Positions 34,769 to 46,020 of a stretch of 64,000 nt of DNA are shown one piece after another (positions within the stretch are counted from its first letter, which is position 1; each line of letters opens with the position of its first letter). Location of the stretch: assembly GCA_021030915.1 (NCBI GenBank), contig JAGEMR010000126.1:1-64000 (forward strand), written 5' to 3'. The notes under the pieces were generated by a model. The model did no database searches. It saw only the letters and a program-made list of their open reading frames with translations, and had not been told where the DNA came from. The position numbers and the translations under genes were made by a program. Source of the stretch: Astrothelium macrocarpum (Eukaryota; Ascomycota; Dothideomycetes; Trypetheliales; Trypetheliaceae).

Positions 34769-35468
34769 CTAGACAGGCGTCAAGCGGCTGGGCATTTGCG
34801 AAGACTTTAGGAGGATGGCGTTTAGAACGAATGGCATGTCAAATTTGGGTATTGGTGAATATGTATTGTAAATATGATCAATTCTGATTTGCCAGTGGTG
34901 CATACGTTCGCCGTTCTCGTATGTTCTATAAATCTTATCGTTAGTGAGATTCTTTATCGACGGGCCCATTGCTCGTTCGAGTATGCTTACATCAACTGTC
35001 TTTTGAAGCCAAGGCCGTAAAGCTGCGTAAACAAGCAAGCCGGCTGTAGCAATGATGAATATCAACACGAATGCCTGGTCCTTCGCCGAGTCTCGTTCTA
35101 CGTTGTCGTTAGCGAGCTCTTCCCCATAGGACAATTGGCCGAAAGAGCGCACGGAAGCAAGTCGTTGTAACATCGTCTACATCGGCGTTTTCGCAAATGG
35201 GAAGCTCATAGTCCAGACAAAATCGTTTGTTGCAATCATTGCACGTTTTCCGTCCTTTTTTCTGGCCGGCGTTGTTGGGGTCTTGGTTTAAGGCAATGAT
35301 ATAGTATTCAGCGAAGCAAGTACACTTGCAGAAAGATGCAGAGGCTAGGTGACCTTGTTAGCCAAAGCGACACTGAAGTATGCGTATTTACATACAAGCT
35401 GCAGATACTACAGATATAAAGAGGAAAAAGACCCAGAAATTCGGCGATATTGTCCCCCAGCACTTCAT
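34769..35468 (-). CDS. Cysteine-rich single-pass membrane protein of unknown function
   Basis: Four exons (35468-35396, 35344-35153, 35097-34991, 34933-34769) splice to 178 residues. A signal peptide (MKCWGTISPNFWVFFLFISVVSAA) precedes a compact cysteine domain: FCKCTCFAEYYIIALN, GRKTCNDCNKRFCLDYELPIC, then DVDDVTTTCF. After the third exon starts with QRDSAKD comes one membrane helix (AFVLIFIIATAGLLVYAAL) and RPWLQKTVD. I recall closely similar proteins in many filamentous ascomycetes but no assigned function. The domain probably lies in the secretory lumen or outside the cell. An in-frame run-through of the last 57-base intron makes a longer frame that hides the real structure. Confidence 0.75.
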
Positions 35469-36642
35469 TGCTGATTTGATCTGCGTTGCGATCTGCTTGG
35501 AGCTGTGATATTTGTATGTCATCCAAGCTAGAGAAGCTGGAGGTCCTAGGACCTACCTCGTGCACGGTCCCACCTATCTCTCAACACCACATATTCGAAT
35601 TCACGCAACTCATTCATAATGATAGATGGTATCACGAATTCAGATTTGATTGATAATTCAATTCTATGTATAACCTGGATTAATGAGTTCAGTTTTTAAA
35701 ATGTTATGTTATGATCCGGGCTCTGCGATCCGTTCCGGATCTTGGAGCAGCTCTGCCCCAACTCGGCCTCGAAACGTGACCGTCTTTCGATCCCAGATTC
35801 GAGATTAAAATTTCAATAGACTATGTATCTTTATAAAACAAACCAGAATATAACAGCGTGATTTATATGTCAACACAGACAATATATCTATATTTAAACG
35901 CTGTGTGCTGGGGAAATGTGTGCCCGTTTCAGCTACGCCAGAACCACTAAAACGAGGATAAGAGCCACGGCACCCAAGTTTAATGTGCCATAAATTAACT
36001 TTTTCGCAAATCCTATCATGCATTATTATTGAATTAGGAATAACTGGCTTGAAATTTGGAATATTCTATGAAACGAAATTCCTCAGGGCAACCTTCCTCG
36101 TAAGGTCTTACATTGGATTACGTCTAGGATTTACCTAAGAGAGTTCACTTATAGATGCTCGGGTTGAATCATGTCGCTACCAAAAGCGTTGCATCTTTGG
36201 TCAAAGGTGACGAAAGTGAAATTGAGAGTGGTACAGTTGTCTGCATACATTAGCTCTGGCGACATTATACCGACAAGCGCATGTGTGTGCACACGAGTCC
36301 GCTCTGCAGTCATTGCATCATTCCCTTGTTTTGCACATCCGAGGATGGCATATGGTGACCTAAATGCTTTAGGAGGGGGTCGCAATGCCCGTTGTAGGTC
36401 ATGCCACATGGCAAACTTTACATCGTTGCGTATCCGCATTCGCTGATACTCATAATCCGAAGTGGTGTATGCTGTGTGCGCCGGTTATGTCTAAAAAAAT
36501 GTCGCTTAGTTGTGGTGTCGATGGATACGTTAGTACTCGCTCATTAGAGGACATACCATCCGATTGCACTGATAGCGAAGCTACTGTTATTGCGGACGCT
36601 TTTCTCGTCACTTCCACCTTGTCATTACCATTCGCGCATCGT
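35469..36642. other. AT-rich intergenic region, no supported gene
   Basis: From about 35580 to 36130 the sequence is visibly AT-rich. Frames on the minus strand at 36149-36439 and 36450-36725 are open but do not join by plausible splicing to each other; the second overlaps the proposed last exon of the next gene in another frame. Confidence 0.4.
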
Positions 36643-38036
36643 TCAGCTCGTTTGATTAGGCACTGAGCTGCTTGGAGAGGGGGCGATTGTCCGTAAGGGG
36701 CGCCCGGATGATTCAACCATACCACGCCTGCAAGACTACAAGCGGCTGATTAATCTTAATTTTGAGATCCAGTGTCAATTTTACATGTTACCCAGCATCT
36801 CTTTGCCTGATCTCGGCGCTGAGACTTCGGTCTTCTGGCGTCTGTTCCGTGTTTGATATGATCCACTTCTTGGCGTTTTCCCAATTTTTGCCAATTTCAT
36901 TTTCTTTGAGGGAAACCAAGCAGCGACAAGCTTTGCCATTGTCTTTTTTCGCAACAAACATGACACAATTGACATTACGGTCAAGGCGGAGCTCAATCAT
37001 GGTGAGGCATTCGATCAATTTCCGCAAGAATCCCTCGCCTGAGTCACGTAGGCTCAATGTCACTGTGTAATTGTCTTCACCCCACGAAAGATTCACCCAT
37101 ACTTCTTCGCTACCTGCTACATTTTGACCAAGAGATTCACGACCGAGCCGACGTGGAACGCGAGCCTGACTCAATGTCGTCGAGCCTGAGTTGCTACCGG
37201 GGGATAGCGATGGACGAGGAAGTTGGGAGTTGTTTGACATGCGACGACCGCTTGAATTTGCTGTGGCTTCTGGTGTGGATGGAGGGTATCGTTGCCAATT
37301 TGCCATGCTGCCTCGGTTCGTAGAAGACGGGTGTGAGGTCGGCCGCATCGTCGTCGGCGAGCTTGGATCCATTTCATAATCCTGGATCGATGAAAGGTGA
37401 TTTGAAGGCACTTCAGTGAGCCCATGCATATGAAAAGGCTCCCTTTGAGCGGATGGTTGGGCCATTCCAGGGTTACCGAGACCAAGCGATCGTGATGTAA
37501 CTGCTTCTTAGTCTATGTCAGAAGATCCCTATTCAAGCATAGAAAGAACGTATCGCACTAACCATGTACCCACTGTTCCGTCCCACTCCGAGGCCTCAAA
37601 TTACCGAGGACAATATCAACCTTCATAGCATCACCCATAGGAGTCGAGACTACAAAGAATGTATTCTCATGGGTCTTGGATGAGTCGAATCCAATCCAAG
37701 TGAGGTCAATTTCTTGGGTGATCATCAAATGCGCGTCATTGTAAGCAACTGGTCTAGCGTTTCCAAGGAGCCCTGGCTCTAGGCGCAGGCGCTTACACAC
37801 AACGTCCTCACCGATCAGGTTGTACGGTTCTAATGCGCGCACAACGGTCAATGGTATTGGCATATGATTGACATCTAATACTCGGATCATTTGGAGACCA
37901 TCAGGGGGCATGTGCTGCTTGGATCTTCGAGAGGTAGAGACAGACGACAATGATCCATGCGACGAGGGTGTTGGCGGACGAGGTGAAGTTGGGTTATCTG
38001 GGGGCGATGATTGTGGTAGATGTGGCGCTACGCCAC

Positions 38037-38038
38037 TA
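38037..38038. repeat. TA target-site duplication, left copy
   Basis: TA lies immediately outside the left inverted repeat (GCCAC-TA-GGAGTC). The matching copy is at 40206-40207. Confidence 0.75.
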
Positions 38039-38087
38039 GGAGTCAACGCCATCTTCTGCACGGCCCACATTTCTGCACATCCGAATT
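38039..38087 (+). repeat. Left terminal inverted repeat (49 bases)
   Basis: Starts GGAGTCAACGCCATCTTC and ends TCCGAATT. It matches the reverse complement of 40157-40205 at 47 of 49 positions by eye; both differences are T here against C in the other copy. Confidence 0.9.
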
Positions 38088-40156
38088 AATTCTCACCACC
38101 AAGTCTTTAAATGTAATTATCTCAATAACAAGAATAGATAATGAGATGAAATTAAGATTAATTAATAATTCTAATTTATATATTTTATTTGAGTCATTAA
38201 TTTTGATTTTTATAATATAATGGAATTTGTAAACGTCGTTCTGAATGATTTGAATAAGAAGCCGTTTCTATTTTATTTAATATCTTCTCATTTATATATA
38301 TAACGTTCTGAATTTCATTTGATATTTTCCGTTGAATTTGCTGATTCTGTTTATTTTATTATGATTCGAATTTTAATTATTTATTCGTTATTCGTTATTT
38401 AATTATTTTTTATTTCTATTGTTATTGAATAATTTATTCCTTTTTCCGTTATTATTAAATTTCCTCACGGGTGCGTTTTCATTCTATTTTTTATTCAATT
38501 TCAATTTATTTTTTAATTTATTATTATATCTTTTAAATATTCTTTTATTCTTTTTCAAATTATTTTATTTTCTTCTTTTATTATTATATCTCATGAATAA
38601 ATATTATTTTATTAAAATTATAAAATATTATTCTATCATATTTAGAAGATATTTTTAATTATTTTTGTTAATTTATTCATTATTTTTGAATTTTAATCGT
38701 TTTTTTTAAATTATAAATTTCTATTTTTAAAAAATGATTTTTAATATTCTATTAAAAAAGAAACGTTTTAAATTTATTAATTTTTTTTTATAATGATGAA
38801 TTTAATTGATTATTAATATATTTATAAAATCATTTTTATTTATTTATTGAAATAATAATTGAAAAATCTGAATTAAAAATCTGATTCGAATTTTTTTGAA
38901 ATTATTAATTATTAATTTGATCAAATATTATTAATGAATCGAATAATTAGAATTCAATTTTAAATTATTCATTTTCAATATTTTAAAATATAAATATCTT
39001 TTTATATATCTTTTAAAATAATGGAAAAAAATCAGTTTTAATAAATGAAAATAAATCTTATATACGTTAGATTTAATTATTTAATTCGATATTATAATAT
39101 TCAATTAATAATCTGAATAGATTCATATTCAATGATTGAAATTGATAAATGGAATAAAAAAAATAAATAATAATCAGAATTTATTATTCATAATGATAAT
39201 TAAAAAATTTCATAATAAAATGAGAATTATAATCATTTATTATAAATAATTTTTATTTAAAATTATTATCAATTTTATTTTTGATATTTTTATTAAATAT
39301 TTTTTTGAATCAGATTAATCCAATTTTATTATTTATTTAATCTGATAAAAATGATATAAAATTATATTTATAAATAACAGAATTCATATATTGAAATCAT
39401 GAATTTTATATAATATTGAATTAAATGTTATAAATAAATGAAAAAAATAAAATCTTTTCATTCATAACGATCGTGATGAGAATAATAATTCATAAACGAA
39501 AATCATTTATATCTGATTTTTAAAGGCGATTTTATTCATAAATTATTTTATTAAATACACGATAATATTTCGCAATTTGATTTATAACGAAATCTTTTTT
39601 ATTCATATTATATATATTATGGAATGAAATACGATATTAAATAATTTTGATTTTTATTTTTCGAATTATTAATAATAAAATAATATATTTTAATAATTCA
39701 TATCATATTAAAATATAATTAAAATTGAATATAATTATTCGTCTTTTTTCATACGAGATTAAATATAATAAAAAATACTGATTTTAATAATGGCTGATAA
39801 TACTGAATAAAATGATTTATTCATTTTTTTTTAATCTTTTTTTTATTAATATTAATAGCAAAATTCTGAATCATTTAAATAATAGATAGAATATCATGAT
39901 CTGTAAATGTATTGATTTATTGAATTAAAATAGATTTCTGATGTAATAAAAATTTGATAATTATTTTATGAATAGCAATTATATGGGATTTGGTGAGACC
40001 TCTATGGCGACGCGATAATATTAAATGATTGATTCTATGTTTTTTAATTATCTGAGTGTAATTAGGACGTTTTTGCGCATCCGCTTCAGTAATCGCTGCA
40101 TCAATTGGGCTCATATTGATGGTGTAATTCGTATTTGAATTCGTGGGGTTGATCAA

Positions 40157-40205
40157 AATTCGGGTGTGCAGAAATGTGGGCCGTGCAGAAGGTGGCGTTG
40201 ACTCC
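40157..40205 (-). repeat. Right terminal inverted repeat (49 bases)
   Basis: Read on the minus strand it starts GGAGTCAACGCCACCTTC and ends CCCGAATT. It pairs with the left copy at 38039-38087. Confidence 0.9.
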
Positions 40206-40207
40206 TA
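40206..40207. repeat. TA target-site duplication, right copy
   Basis: TA follows the right inverted repeat (GACTCC-TA-CCTTG) and matches the left copy at 38037-38038. Confidence 0.75.
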
Positions 40208-40353
40208 CCTTGACCACTCATCACCGCAAAGTAGTCTTTCTCTTTAAGTTCGCAAGTAGTTTCGAGAAACTCTTCGATCTCGCGTTGCTGGCAGTGTTTG
40301 ACGATCAGTTCGACAGCTTTGTCCGGGAATTCATGAACGAGTGTACGCGCGGA

Positions 40354-40375
40354 CCTAATGGGATTACCCATTAGG
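40354..40375. repeat. Perfect 9-base inverted repeat around a proposed start codon
   Basis: CCTAATGGG and CCCATTAGG are separated by ATTA. The minus-strand ATG at 40371-40369 of the split gene lies in one arm. The hairpin may be chance; no function is claimed. Confidence 0.7.
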
Positions 40376-40443
40376 AAAGGCCGAATTGACTACGTATTCA
40401 GTAAAACAGGATATAGGCGGGGCATTTTTCTTGGTTCATAGTG

Positions 40444-41235
40444 TTAGCGATCAGCTTGTGCGTTGAGCGACATGTTGCGCCTTGGGAATGACTGTCCTGG
40501 GCATACGGAACGGGGTTCGGCGAGGAGAGCAGAGTAATCGATGGGCCCGTTCAGCATAGAAATAATCAATCGATTTTGCGTTGGCGATACGATGGCATCT
40601 AGAAGTCCGCGAACTTTGCACGAGTGCGTCGCACGACGCGATCGACATTTGAGGTTATATCCGTTGTGTAGGGAGAGTGGGGTGGGATGACTTCCTTGGC
40701 TTCTGTGCATAGCTGGAGCGATTGATCCATACGCCAGGCAGCAGCGTGGAGTGCTTGATGGTTTCATTGGAGTATTCCAGCCGCTTTCGGTGCCCCGCAG
40801 CGTCTGGGCAGGCCGGGCGGTTTTGATTGCCCGCATATGGCCATGTTTCGGCTGTGGGCAGGGATCTTTCAGGTAGCCTATTCGGTGAAGCAAGTAATTC
40901 ATAATCACGAGAAGGTAAACGACTAAGGCTCAAAGCAAAGGATACTCTCGCAGGAGATTCCCTAGACTGACGCGCCACATCACGACATGTAGAGGTATTG
41001 CCTTCAACCGTCTCGAATTTGGCGACATGATGGTGTCTTACGTAGATTGTCATGACCGTCTGCAAGCGGGATCGAAATACTGTGAGTGGGACATGCCATC
41101 TTCTCCTAAGTCGCGAGAACTTAGGGTCATCTTGCTCTTACGAGAGACGGCTGTACGGACAGCCCTTCGCTCAGTCAACCTATTTGAAAGGGCATCATGA
41201 ATTCTGAAGAGGAGACGTAAAGCTGAAGAATCCAC
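40444..41235 (-). other. Overlapping open frames without recognisable domain
   Basis: Three minus-strand frames lie here: 40444-40908, 40655-41065 and 41050-41235. The last is helical and charged (FRIHDALSNRLTERRAVRTA) and might be an exon that continues into one of the others. No splice arrangement stood out and no family is recognised, so I do not propose a gene model. Confidence 0.25.
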
Positions 41236-41464
41236 TAGCTGCTGGGTTCCCTGGTGTCACACCATTACATAATTGCAGTACTGCCTTAACGTCGCACGAA
41301 ACAACCGTAGCAAACGACTTGCGGAGTATGAGCACTTCCCTTCTATATTTATAGATACACATCTTTCACGCAACATCATTAATAAAAAGGCGATTTCCAA
41401 ATTGATCTGTTCCCAGAAGCTTTGCGCTAGGCACTAGCTTCATGCTCAGAGAACCTCAAGCCAT

Positions 41465-41791
41465 TCAAACTGTCTTTTCAAACTGCCTTAAGAACTCCGC
41501 ACCAAACAAGATATCAAAACTCGCATGTTCTACAACGTAGAATCGATAATGACATTTGCTGTCATATAGTCTTTCGGAATGAACAAAATCTACCGCCCTC
41601 TGTGTCTGTACAAGACACTCCTTCTCATGATACGTTTCTTTCAGCCTCTTTACTTCATATGATTTCAGGTCCAGTCGCCGAACTATCCTGCCAGAAATCC
41701 AATTATATTTTGCTTCTGAACTGAACTTGGCACAGACAGGCTTCGTTTTACCGTCTGCATTCGATAACAACACGAATCGTTTTGGAGCCAT
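41465..41791 (-). CDS. Retropepsin-like domain protein or fragment
   Basis: The 108-residue frame starts at an ATG (MAPKRFVLLSNADGK). It has the segment order of a retropepsin-like fold: KPVCAKFSSEAKYNWISGRIVRRLDL, a middle linker, then VDFVHSERL, HYRFYVVEHASFDILFGAEFL. FDILFGAEFL corresponds to the hydrophobic-hydrophobic-Gly psi-loop motif of these domains. The first strand lacks the DTG/DSG triad, so protease activity is not expected. The arrangement parallels the segment in the split gene at 37563-38036. Two further minus-strand frames at 41813-42052 and 41991-42233 (LHVIGDVHLRVPTV; AGRALQFNAPVVCR) may be upstream exons, but the only joining intron I found would be just 28 bases, too short. 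It could be a decayed gene or a gag-pol relic. Confidence 0.4.
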   Translation of the reverse strand: MAPKRFVLLSNADGKTKPVCAKFSSEAKYNWISGRIVRRLDLKSYEVKRLKETYHEKECLVQTQRAVDFVHSERLYDSKCHYRFYVVEHASFDILFGAEFLRQFEKTV

Positions 41792-42732
41792 CGACGAGTT
41801 TTTCCCTTCAATCTACCTCTCGTCATTGAGACGAAAATCTTGTTTGGATACGAGAGATGGTCTTAGACGTACCGTAGCAGCGAGTCCATGATCGGGAAAT
41901 GACTTCAAATTCACCGGCAGTAGATGACGAAGACTGCTAGAAGGTTTTACAGGAGCGGTACGTATGACTGTAGGAACGCGCAGGTGGACATCACCAATGA
42001 CATGGAGCCTGCGATCTGGTTGGTGTGCTGGAACTCTCCCATGGATATCCAAGCTTTGATTCGGGGGAAGCGTTTACATACCGACAGACAACTGGAGCAT
42101 TAAATTGAAGCGCGCGACCAGCTACCCGATTTCCCTGGACCTTATGGCATATTCCTAGCATAATCTCCTCAGTCTGCTCGCCCGCAGTCTCTATCTCAGC
42201 CGGTTGCAGGTTTTCGGAAGGCGGCAATGGCATTGCTCAAGGACATGCTAGGGCATTGTGAGTGGGAGAGGGCGGCGCTTGGGCAACTATGCAGCGAACA
42301 TTGCGTGTGGAGCGTAAGCTTCACGAATTGAGAGGGTACCCTGCAAGTCCCAGATCTACTCCGTGAATCCCTTGCATTTCCTTATATTTAGCACCTGGTT
42401 GCGCCATTGACGTGGTGTAGATCATGCAGCAGGACGCTGGTAAGATTGGCCTCGGAATCTGTGGGTACCGAGCTGTGGCTGCCAATGAGACGGAACGGCA
42501 TATCTGTCTCTTACCTACTGATTCTCGACGCATCAGAATCCGAAATGTAGGACAAGGGTATTGCGAAAGCGCCAATGAGGCACAGCAACGACTGCATCGA
42601 TGCCCACATAATCCTATGTACGCTAAAGTCTACTTTGTGATGTTTCCCGGTAAGCTGCGATTGCAGTGCCACCATTTCTATACTTCAAGACGTCATCCAT
42701 CTCAATATTGACGAGTGATCAATTCATATTCG
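41792..42732. other. Intergenic region with unplaced open frames
   Basis: Minus-strand frames at 41813-42233 may belong to the retropepsin-like gene. A plus-strand frame at 42424-42711 (95 codons) has no recognisable feature. The promoter of the next plus-strand gene should lie here. Confidence 0.35.
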
Positions 42733-43695
42733 ATGGTGAGACCACGACATCTGATTAGCATCACGATAACACTCACAATTTGAATTCTAGGCTGAACTCC
42801 TAGGAGCCATCTCTTCTGTCAACCAATTACTGGAAACCGCGATTACTCTAGTCAAGCATATCCGAGGAGCCTATGAACGCCAAAAGAACATCATTGTACT
42901 TTTGGATCGCCACTTGGACGAGCTTAGGGCCATACAAGACATCACTCGTATTGTCGAGGAGGAAGAGGCCTTACAGACCAGCAACGTGAAAAAGACACTC
43001 GCCAGGTTCAGAAAGACCGGAGACGACCTGGTTGCTTGGCTAGAGAAAAACAATCCTGAGAAGAAAGGCCCCGTTCGACAATTCTCACATCAACTGCTGC
43101 ACGGCTCGGAGGGTCAGAAGAGCTTAGATCAGATTACGAAAGAGCTATCTCGTCTTAAAGACAACCTCTCTATGTACATTCAGCTCGCGCTTGTAGGGGT
43201 AACCCAGGTCGTAGGTAACACGGTCATTGCGAATAGCAAGGTTGTACGTCGGATCGACCGAAAACTTGTACGCGAATTCGGCAAGGGTAAGGGACTCAAA
43301 ATGGCTGAGCTTCTTAAGGGCCGTTCGCCACGAAGTATTCACGCTTATCCTTGACCTAGCATGGTGGACAGCTAACATTGTTAGATGATGGCTCAGTGCA
43401 TCTCCGTTATGCCGATATTGCATTGTTGGACAGCAAAGGGACCCTCTCTGCGGATGGCTGGGAATTTGGAGAAGTCCCTCCTCTATCCAAGTCAAGCGTC
43501 ACGACGAAGCGAAAGGTGTTCGATAATATCGCACTTGATCATGCGACCCAGATCAATATTCCGATTGGAGATGATATATGGAAAGACAAGGATGAAATTG
43601 AGATTAGTAACAACATTGCTGGAGAATATAGCAAGCAATTTAACTATCCAATGTCCTTGGAAGCATTCCAGATGGTCTTGAGCATTATGCGCTAA
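42733..43695 (+). CDS. Helical STAND-N-terminal-like protein without NTPase domain
   Basis: The first exon is only ATG (42733-42735), followed by GTGAGA...TTCTAG; then 42791-43334 and, after GTATTC...GTTAG, 43385-43695. This gives 285 residues. The N-terminal 190 residues are helical: MAELLGAISSVNQLLETAI, LDRHLDELRAIQDITRIVEEEEAL, GPVRQFSHQLLHGSEG, then MYIQLALVGVTQVVGNTVIANSKVVRRIDR. This resembles the fungal N-terminal signalling-type domains (NLR-N/HeLo-like in arrangement) found alone or ahead of NACHT/NB-ARC. The C-terminal 95 residues carry ILDSKGTLSADGWEFG-type text unlike a known domain. It lies 2.3 kb upstream of a full STAND gene in the same direction. Cooperation with that gene is inference. 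Confidence 0.6.
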
Positions 43696-46020
43696 GAACT
43701 ACCTCTTCCTATCTATGCAAGCGCCGCACGAGCTACATGGACGCCCAACAATCAATTTGCGCCTTCAAGACTAAGTTGTCAGCAATGCTAAAATGGTCAT
43801 GTTACACAGCAGCAGGTTCATTATACGATAAAGGAGGGTCGCCACGCCAACTGATCTGCTATGACTATAGGAAAGGGGAGTGCCTCCATAAAGTAAACCT
43901 TTCAACTCTGGACTGATGGTTTTTTACGCGGTAGAGGACGAGCCTGTTCGATGGTGTATGTTTTCTTTTAGAGTATCGTTAGTTTGACGTTATCTCTCGA
44001 AAATGCTCTCAACTTCCGCAAATAGCTATGAATAACGAGTTTCAATATCTAAAACTAGGTTCGACCTACAGGCTGGACAATATCTACGTAGATGACTTTG
44101 TTCAGAAGAGGCGCCTTATAGCAATCACCACTACGTTCTCAAGTGCCAACACTTCTCATAAGTGTGCAGAGTCTCGTTTCAGGGATATCGACCAACGCCC
44201 CGCGATGCATGCAACGATCAGCGACATTGACCCTCCTCTTGCCATATTCTCACACTAGCACAGCCGCTTTTCCCGGCCTTACACCAATAGCTTTCTTAAT
44301 AACATATCATAATTTTCCACTTCGCTCCACTCTCACCAGCTCTTTCCTCAATTCCCTCGTCATCCTCTATCACCCTCTCCCCCCTCCTTTCAATCCAAAT
44401 CACTCTGCGCCTCGTGCTCCATCATCCTCACTCGCTCAACACCCTCCCCACTCCGCCTCAGTGGCTTCTCTAGTCTCGGGATCAAATGGAAAGCGCACAT
44501 GCCACATCTTCTGTCTCGCTCTCATCCCATGGATTGGACGGATATTCCAATCCCTTACTCCTACTGCAGCGTAGAGGACGCGAGGCAGAATGGGCAGCTA
44601 TCGGCTGAGGCTGGTAGAAAATTTTGGAAGGAAGGAGGAGGTTTAGGCCTATGGCAGCGCAGGATTAGCAGGTGTCAGCTGTTTGGGGGCCAGTGGCGGA
44701 GGAACGCAGGATAGGTCGACGAAGAGAGGATAGGGTGATTCTGGAAAGGAGGGAGTCGGTCGGTCCGCTTGTAGGGATGGAGGATATGATGAATGTAGAG
44801 GGTTAAGGTGGATAGGTGATGGCGAAGGTGTAGAATTGGTAGTCTGGGAGCGTGTAGACCCTGGTCATTTGTGTGGCGGTATTGAGTCCGCCTTGTCGTA
44901 AGGACTAGATGCGATAGAAGTCAGTGCGCTCAAGCATGAATTAATTTGAGGATACCGAGGTCTTATCGCCTGAATGAGCGTTAGCGTGTATATAAATTCA
45001 AAAGACATTGAATTGAGCGTCATGTATATAGGGCTTAAGGACAATGAGGTAAATGCATAGAGTAAGCGGCAAGGCGAGACGGAGATACGTCCAAGATGAC
45101 GATGAGATCTCGGGTCCCGAGAACCCAAGAGCCTGGATTTGGGTTTGCGCGTGCTCCCGCTGCTGTCCAATCTACAGCGCCAATTCATGACCGACGGTGT
45201 GTGGACAGCACTAACCATCGGTCATGGACTGGCGCTGCAGATATTAGCATACCTAGATAAGATAAATGGTACGTCTTTCCGATCGTTATCAAAACTGACT
45301 CGAACAAGAACAGTCTTCCTCAAACGATAAATAATCCAAATTCCCCAGCACAACGTTGGATGGAAGTCTACCTGACTTTAATCTTTTTAAAAATAATTTA
45401 AAAGCATTTGTTAATAACGTCAGTCATAGCACCATTAGAAATGAAGTGTTGATGTTATAAAATATAAAACATTTCTCGATTAAAAAATTTGTAATAGATA
45501 GCTTTAATCCATTTCCAAATATTTATTAAAATTCAGGAATCGCATTCTCTTAAGCTTTAGCTATCCTTATGGCTAGAAATTCTTGAACATTATCCTTACA
45601 AGCACTCCATCCAAGCTCTTGTTCGTGAGCAGGCTCTTAAGGGAAGACGCGTGGGGGCGGAGAGCAGACATAACGCGTGCCGCGCGGCACACATGCAGTC
45701 TCAGCCGTGAGCTGTTCTTGTAAAGTCTCTGTCTGGAAAGTCATTCATTGTGGAGCTAGTCTTGACCATGCTGTCTATTTCAGGCATTGGATGCACGTCT
45801 GTGTCTCCAGACGAATGTACCTTAGTATGTGTTCGGACTTGATCTGCAGTGACTGTACATGAGATCTTCATTCCCACAGCGAGCGCGTCGATGCTATGCA
45901 CCACAGTCCAAGGAATCTGGATGTTTACAAAACGACGATACTGTGTTCTGCGTTAACCGTGTGTGACGCCAGCTGCATTCGCCGCCTTGCCCTTTCCTTC
46001 CTCGCCATCTCTAGGAAATC
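43696..46020. other. Intergenic region with a short AT-rich patch
   Basis: Frames at 44028-44714 are Pro/Ser/Leu-rich or short and unsupported. From about 45360 to 45560 the sequence is visibly AT-rich and could be a RIP-affected fragment, but no repeat partner is seen in this window. Confidence 0.4.

Larger units (their letters stand above)
38039..40205 (-). mobile_element. Fot1/pogo-type (Tc1-mariner superfamily) DNA transposon, RIP-degraded
   Basis: The element is 2,167 bases with inverted ends of 49 bases (two mismatches) beginning GGAGTCAACGCC, flanked by a TA duplication. Fot1/pogo elements are typically about 2 kb with 40-50 base inverted repeats and TA duplications. On the minus strand near the right end (about 40110-39970) a residual frame reads SPIDAAITEADAQKRPNYTQ and then LSRRHRGLTKSH, which matches the N-terminal DNA-binding region of Fot1-like transposases. 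The rest of the body (about 38090-39930) is overwhelmingly A and T with no usable frame. This is the outcome expected of RIP C-to-T mutation. The transposase is dead. Whether the element could still be moved by a transposase supplied elsewhere depends on the intact inverted repeats. Confidence 0.9.
36643..40371 (-). pseudogene. Uncharacterised gene with retropepsin-like segment, split by a transposon
   Basis: The 5' part (40371-40206) encodes GNPIRSARTLVHEFP and a helix ending KDYFAVMSGQG. A 2,167-base element sits at 40205-38039. The frame resumes at 38036 with SGVAPHLPQSS, a Pro/Ser linker, then PLTVVRALEPYNLIGEDVV and a segment ending VDIVLGN. Counting the duplicated TA once, the two parts join in the same frame at the TA. 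An intron (37501-37562) and a likely second (36728-36791) give exons summing to 1,434 bases, 477 residues. The middle region, with (I)GEDVV...WIGFDSS...FFVVSTP...VDIVLG, resembles the retropepsin fold seen in fungal gag-derived domains but lacks the catalytic DTG. The last exon is less certain. A pogo-type insertion in an exon should inactivate the gene. No family is recognised. Confidence 0.6.

Noticed and set aside
36149..36439. 96-codon minus-strand frame
   Set aside because: No start context, domain or splice link to the neighbouring gene, which ends more naturally at 36643.
38044..38070. Start of the split gene at 38070 (reading WAVQKMALTP)
   Set aside because: Those codons lie in the transposon inverted repeat; the same text recurs, inverted, at the other end.
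38419..38658. 79-codon Phe/Leu-rich frame in the AT-rich block
   Set aside because: It is what any AT-rich sequence yields by chance; it lies inside the degraded transposon.
44143..44574. 143-codon Pro/Ser-rich frame
   Set aside because: Low complexity, no splice or domain support.
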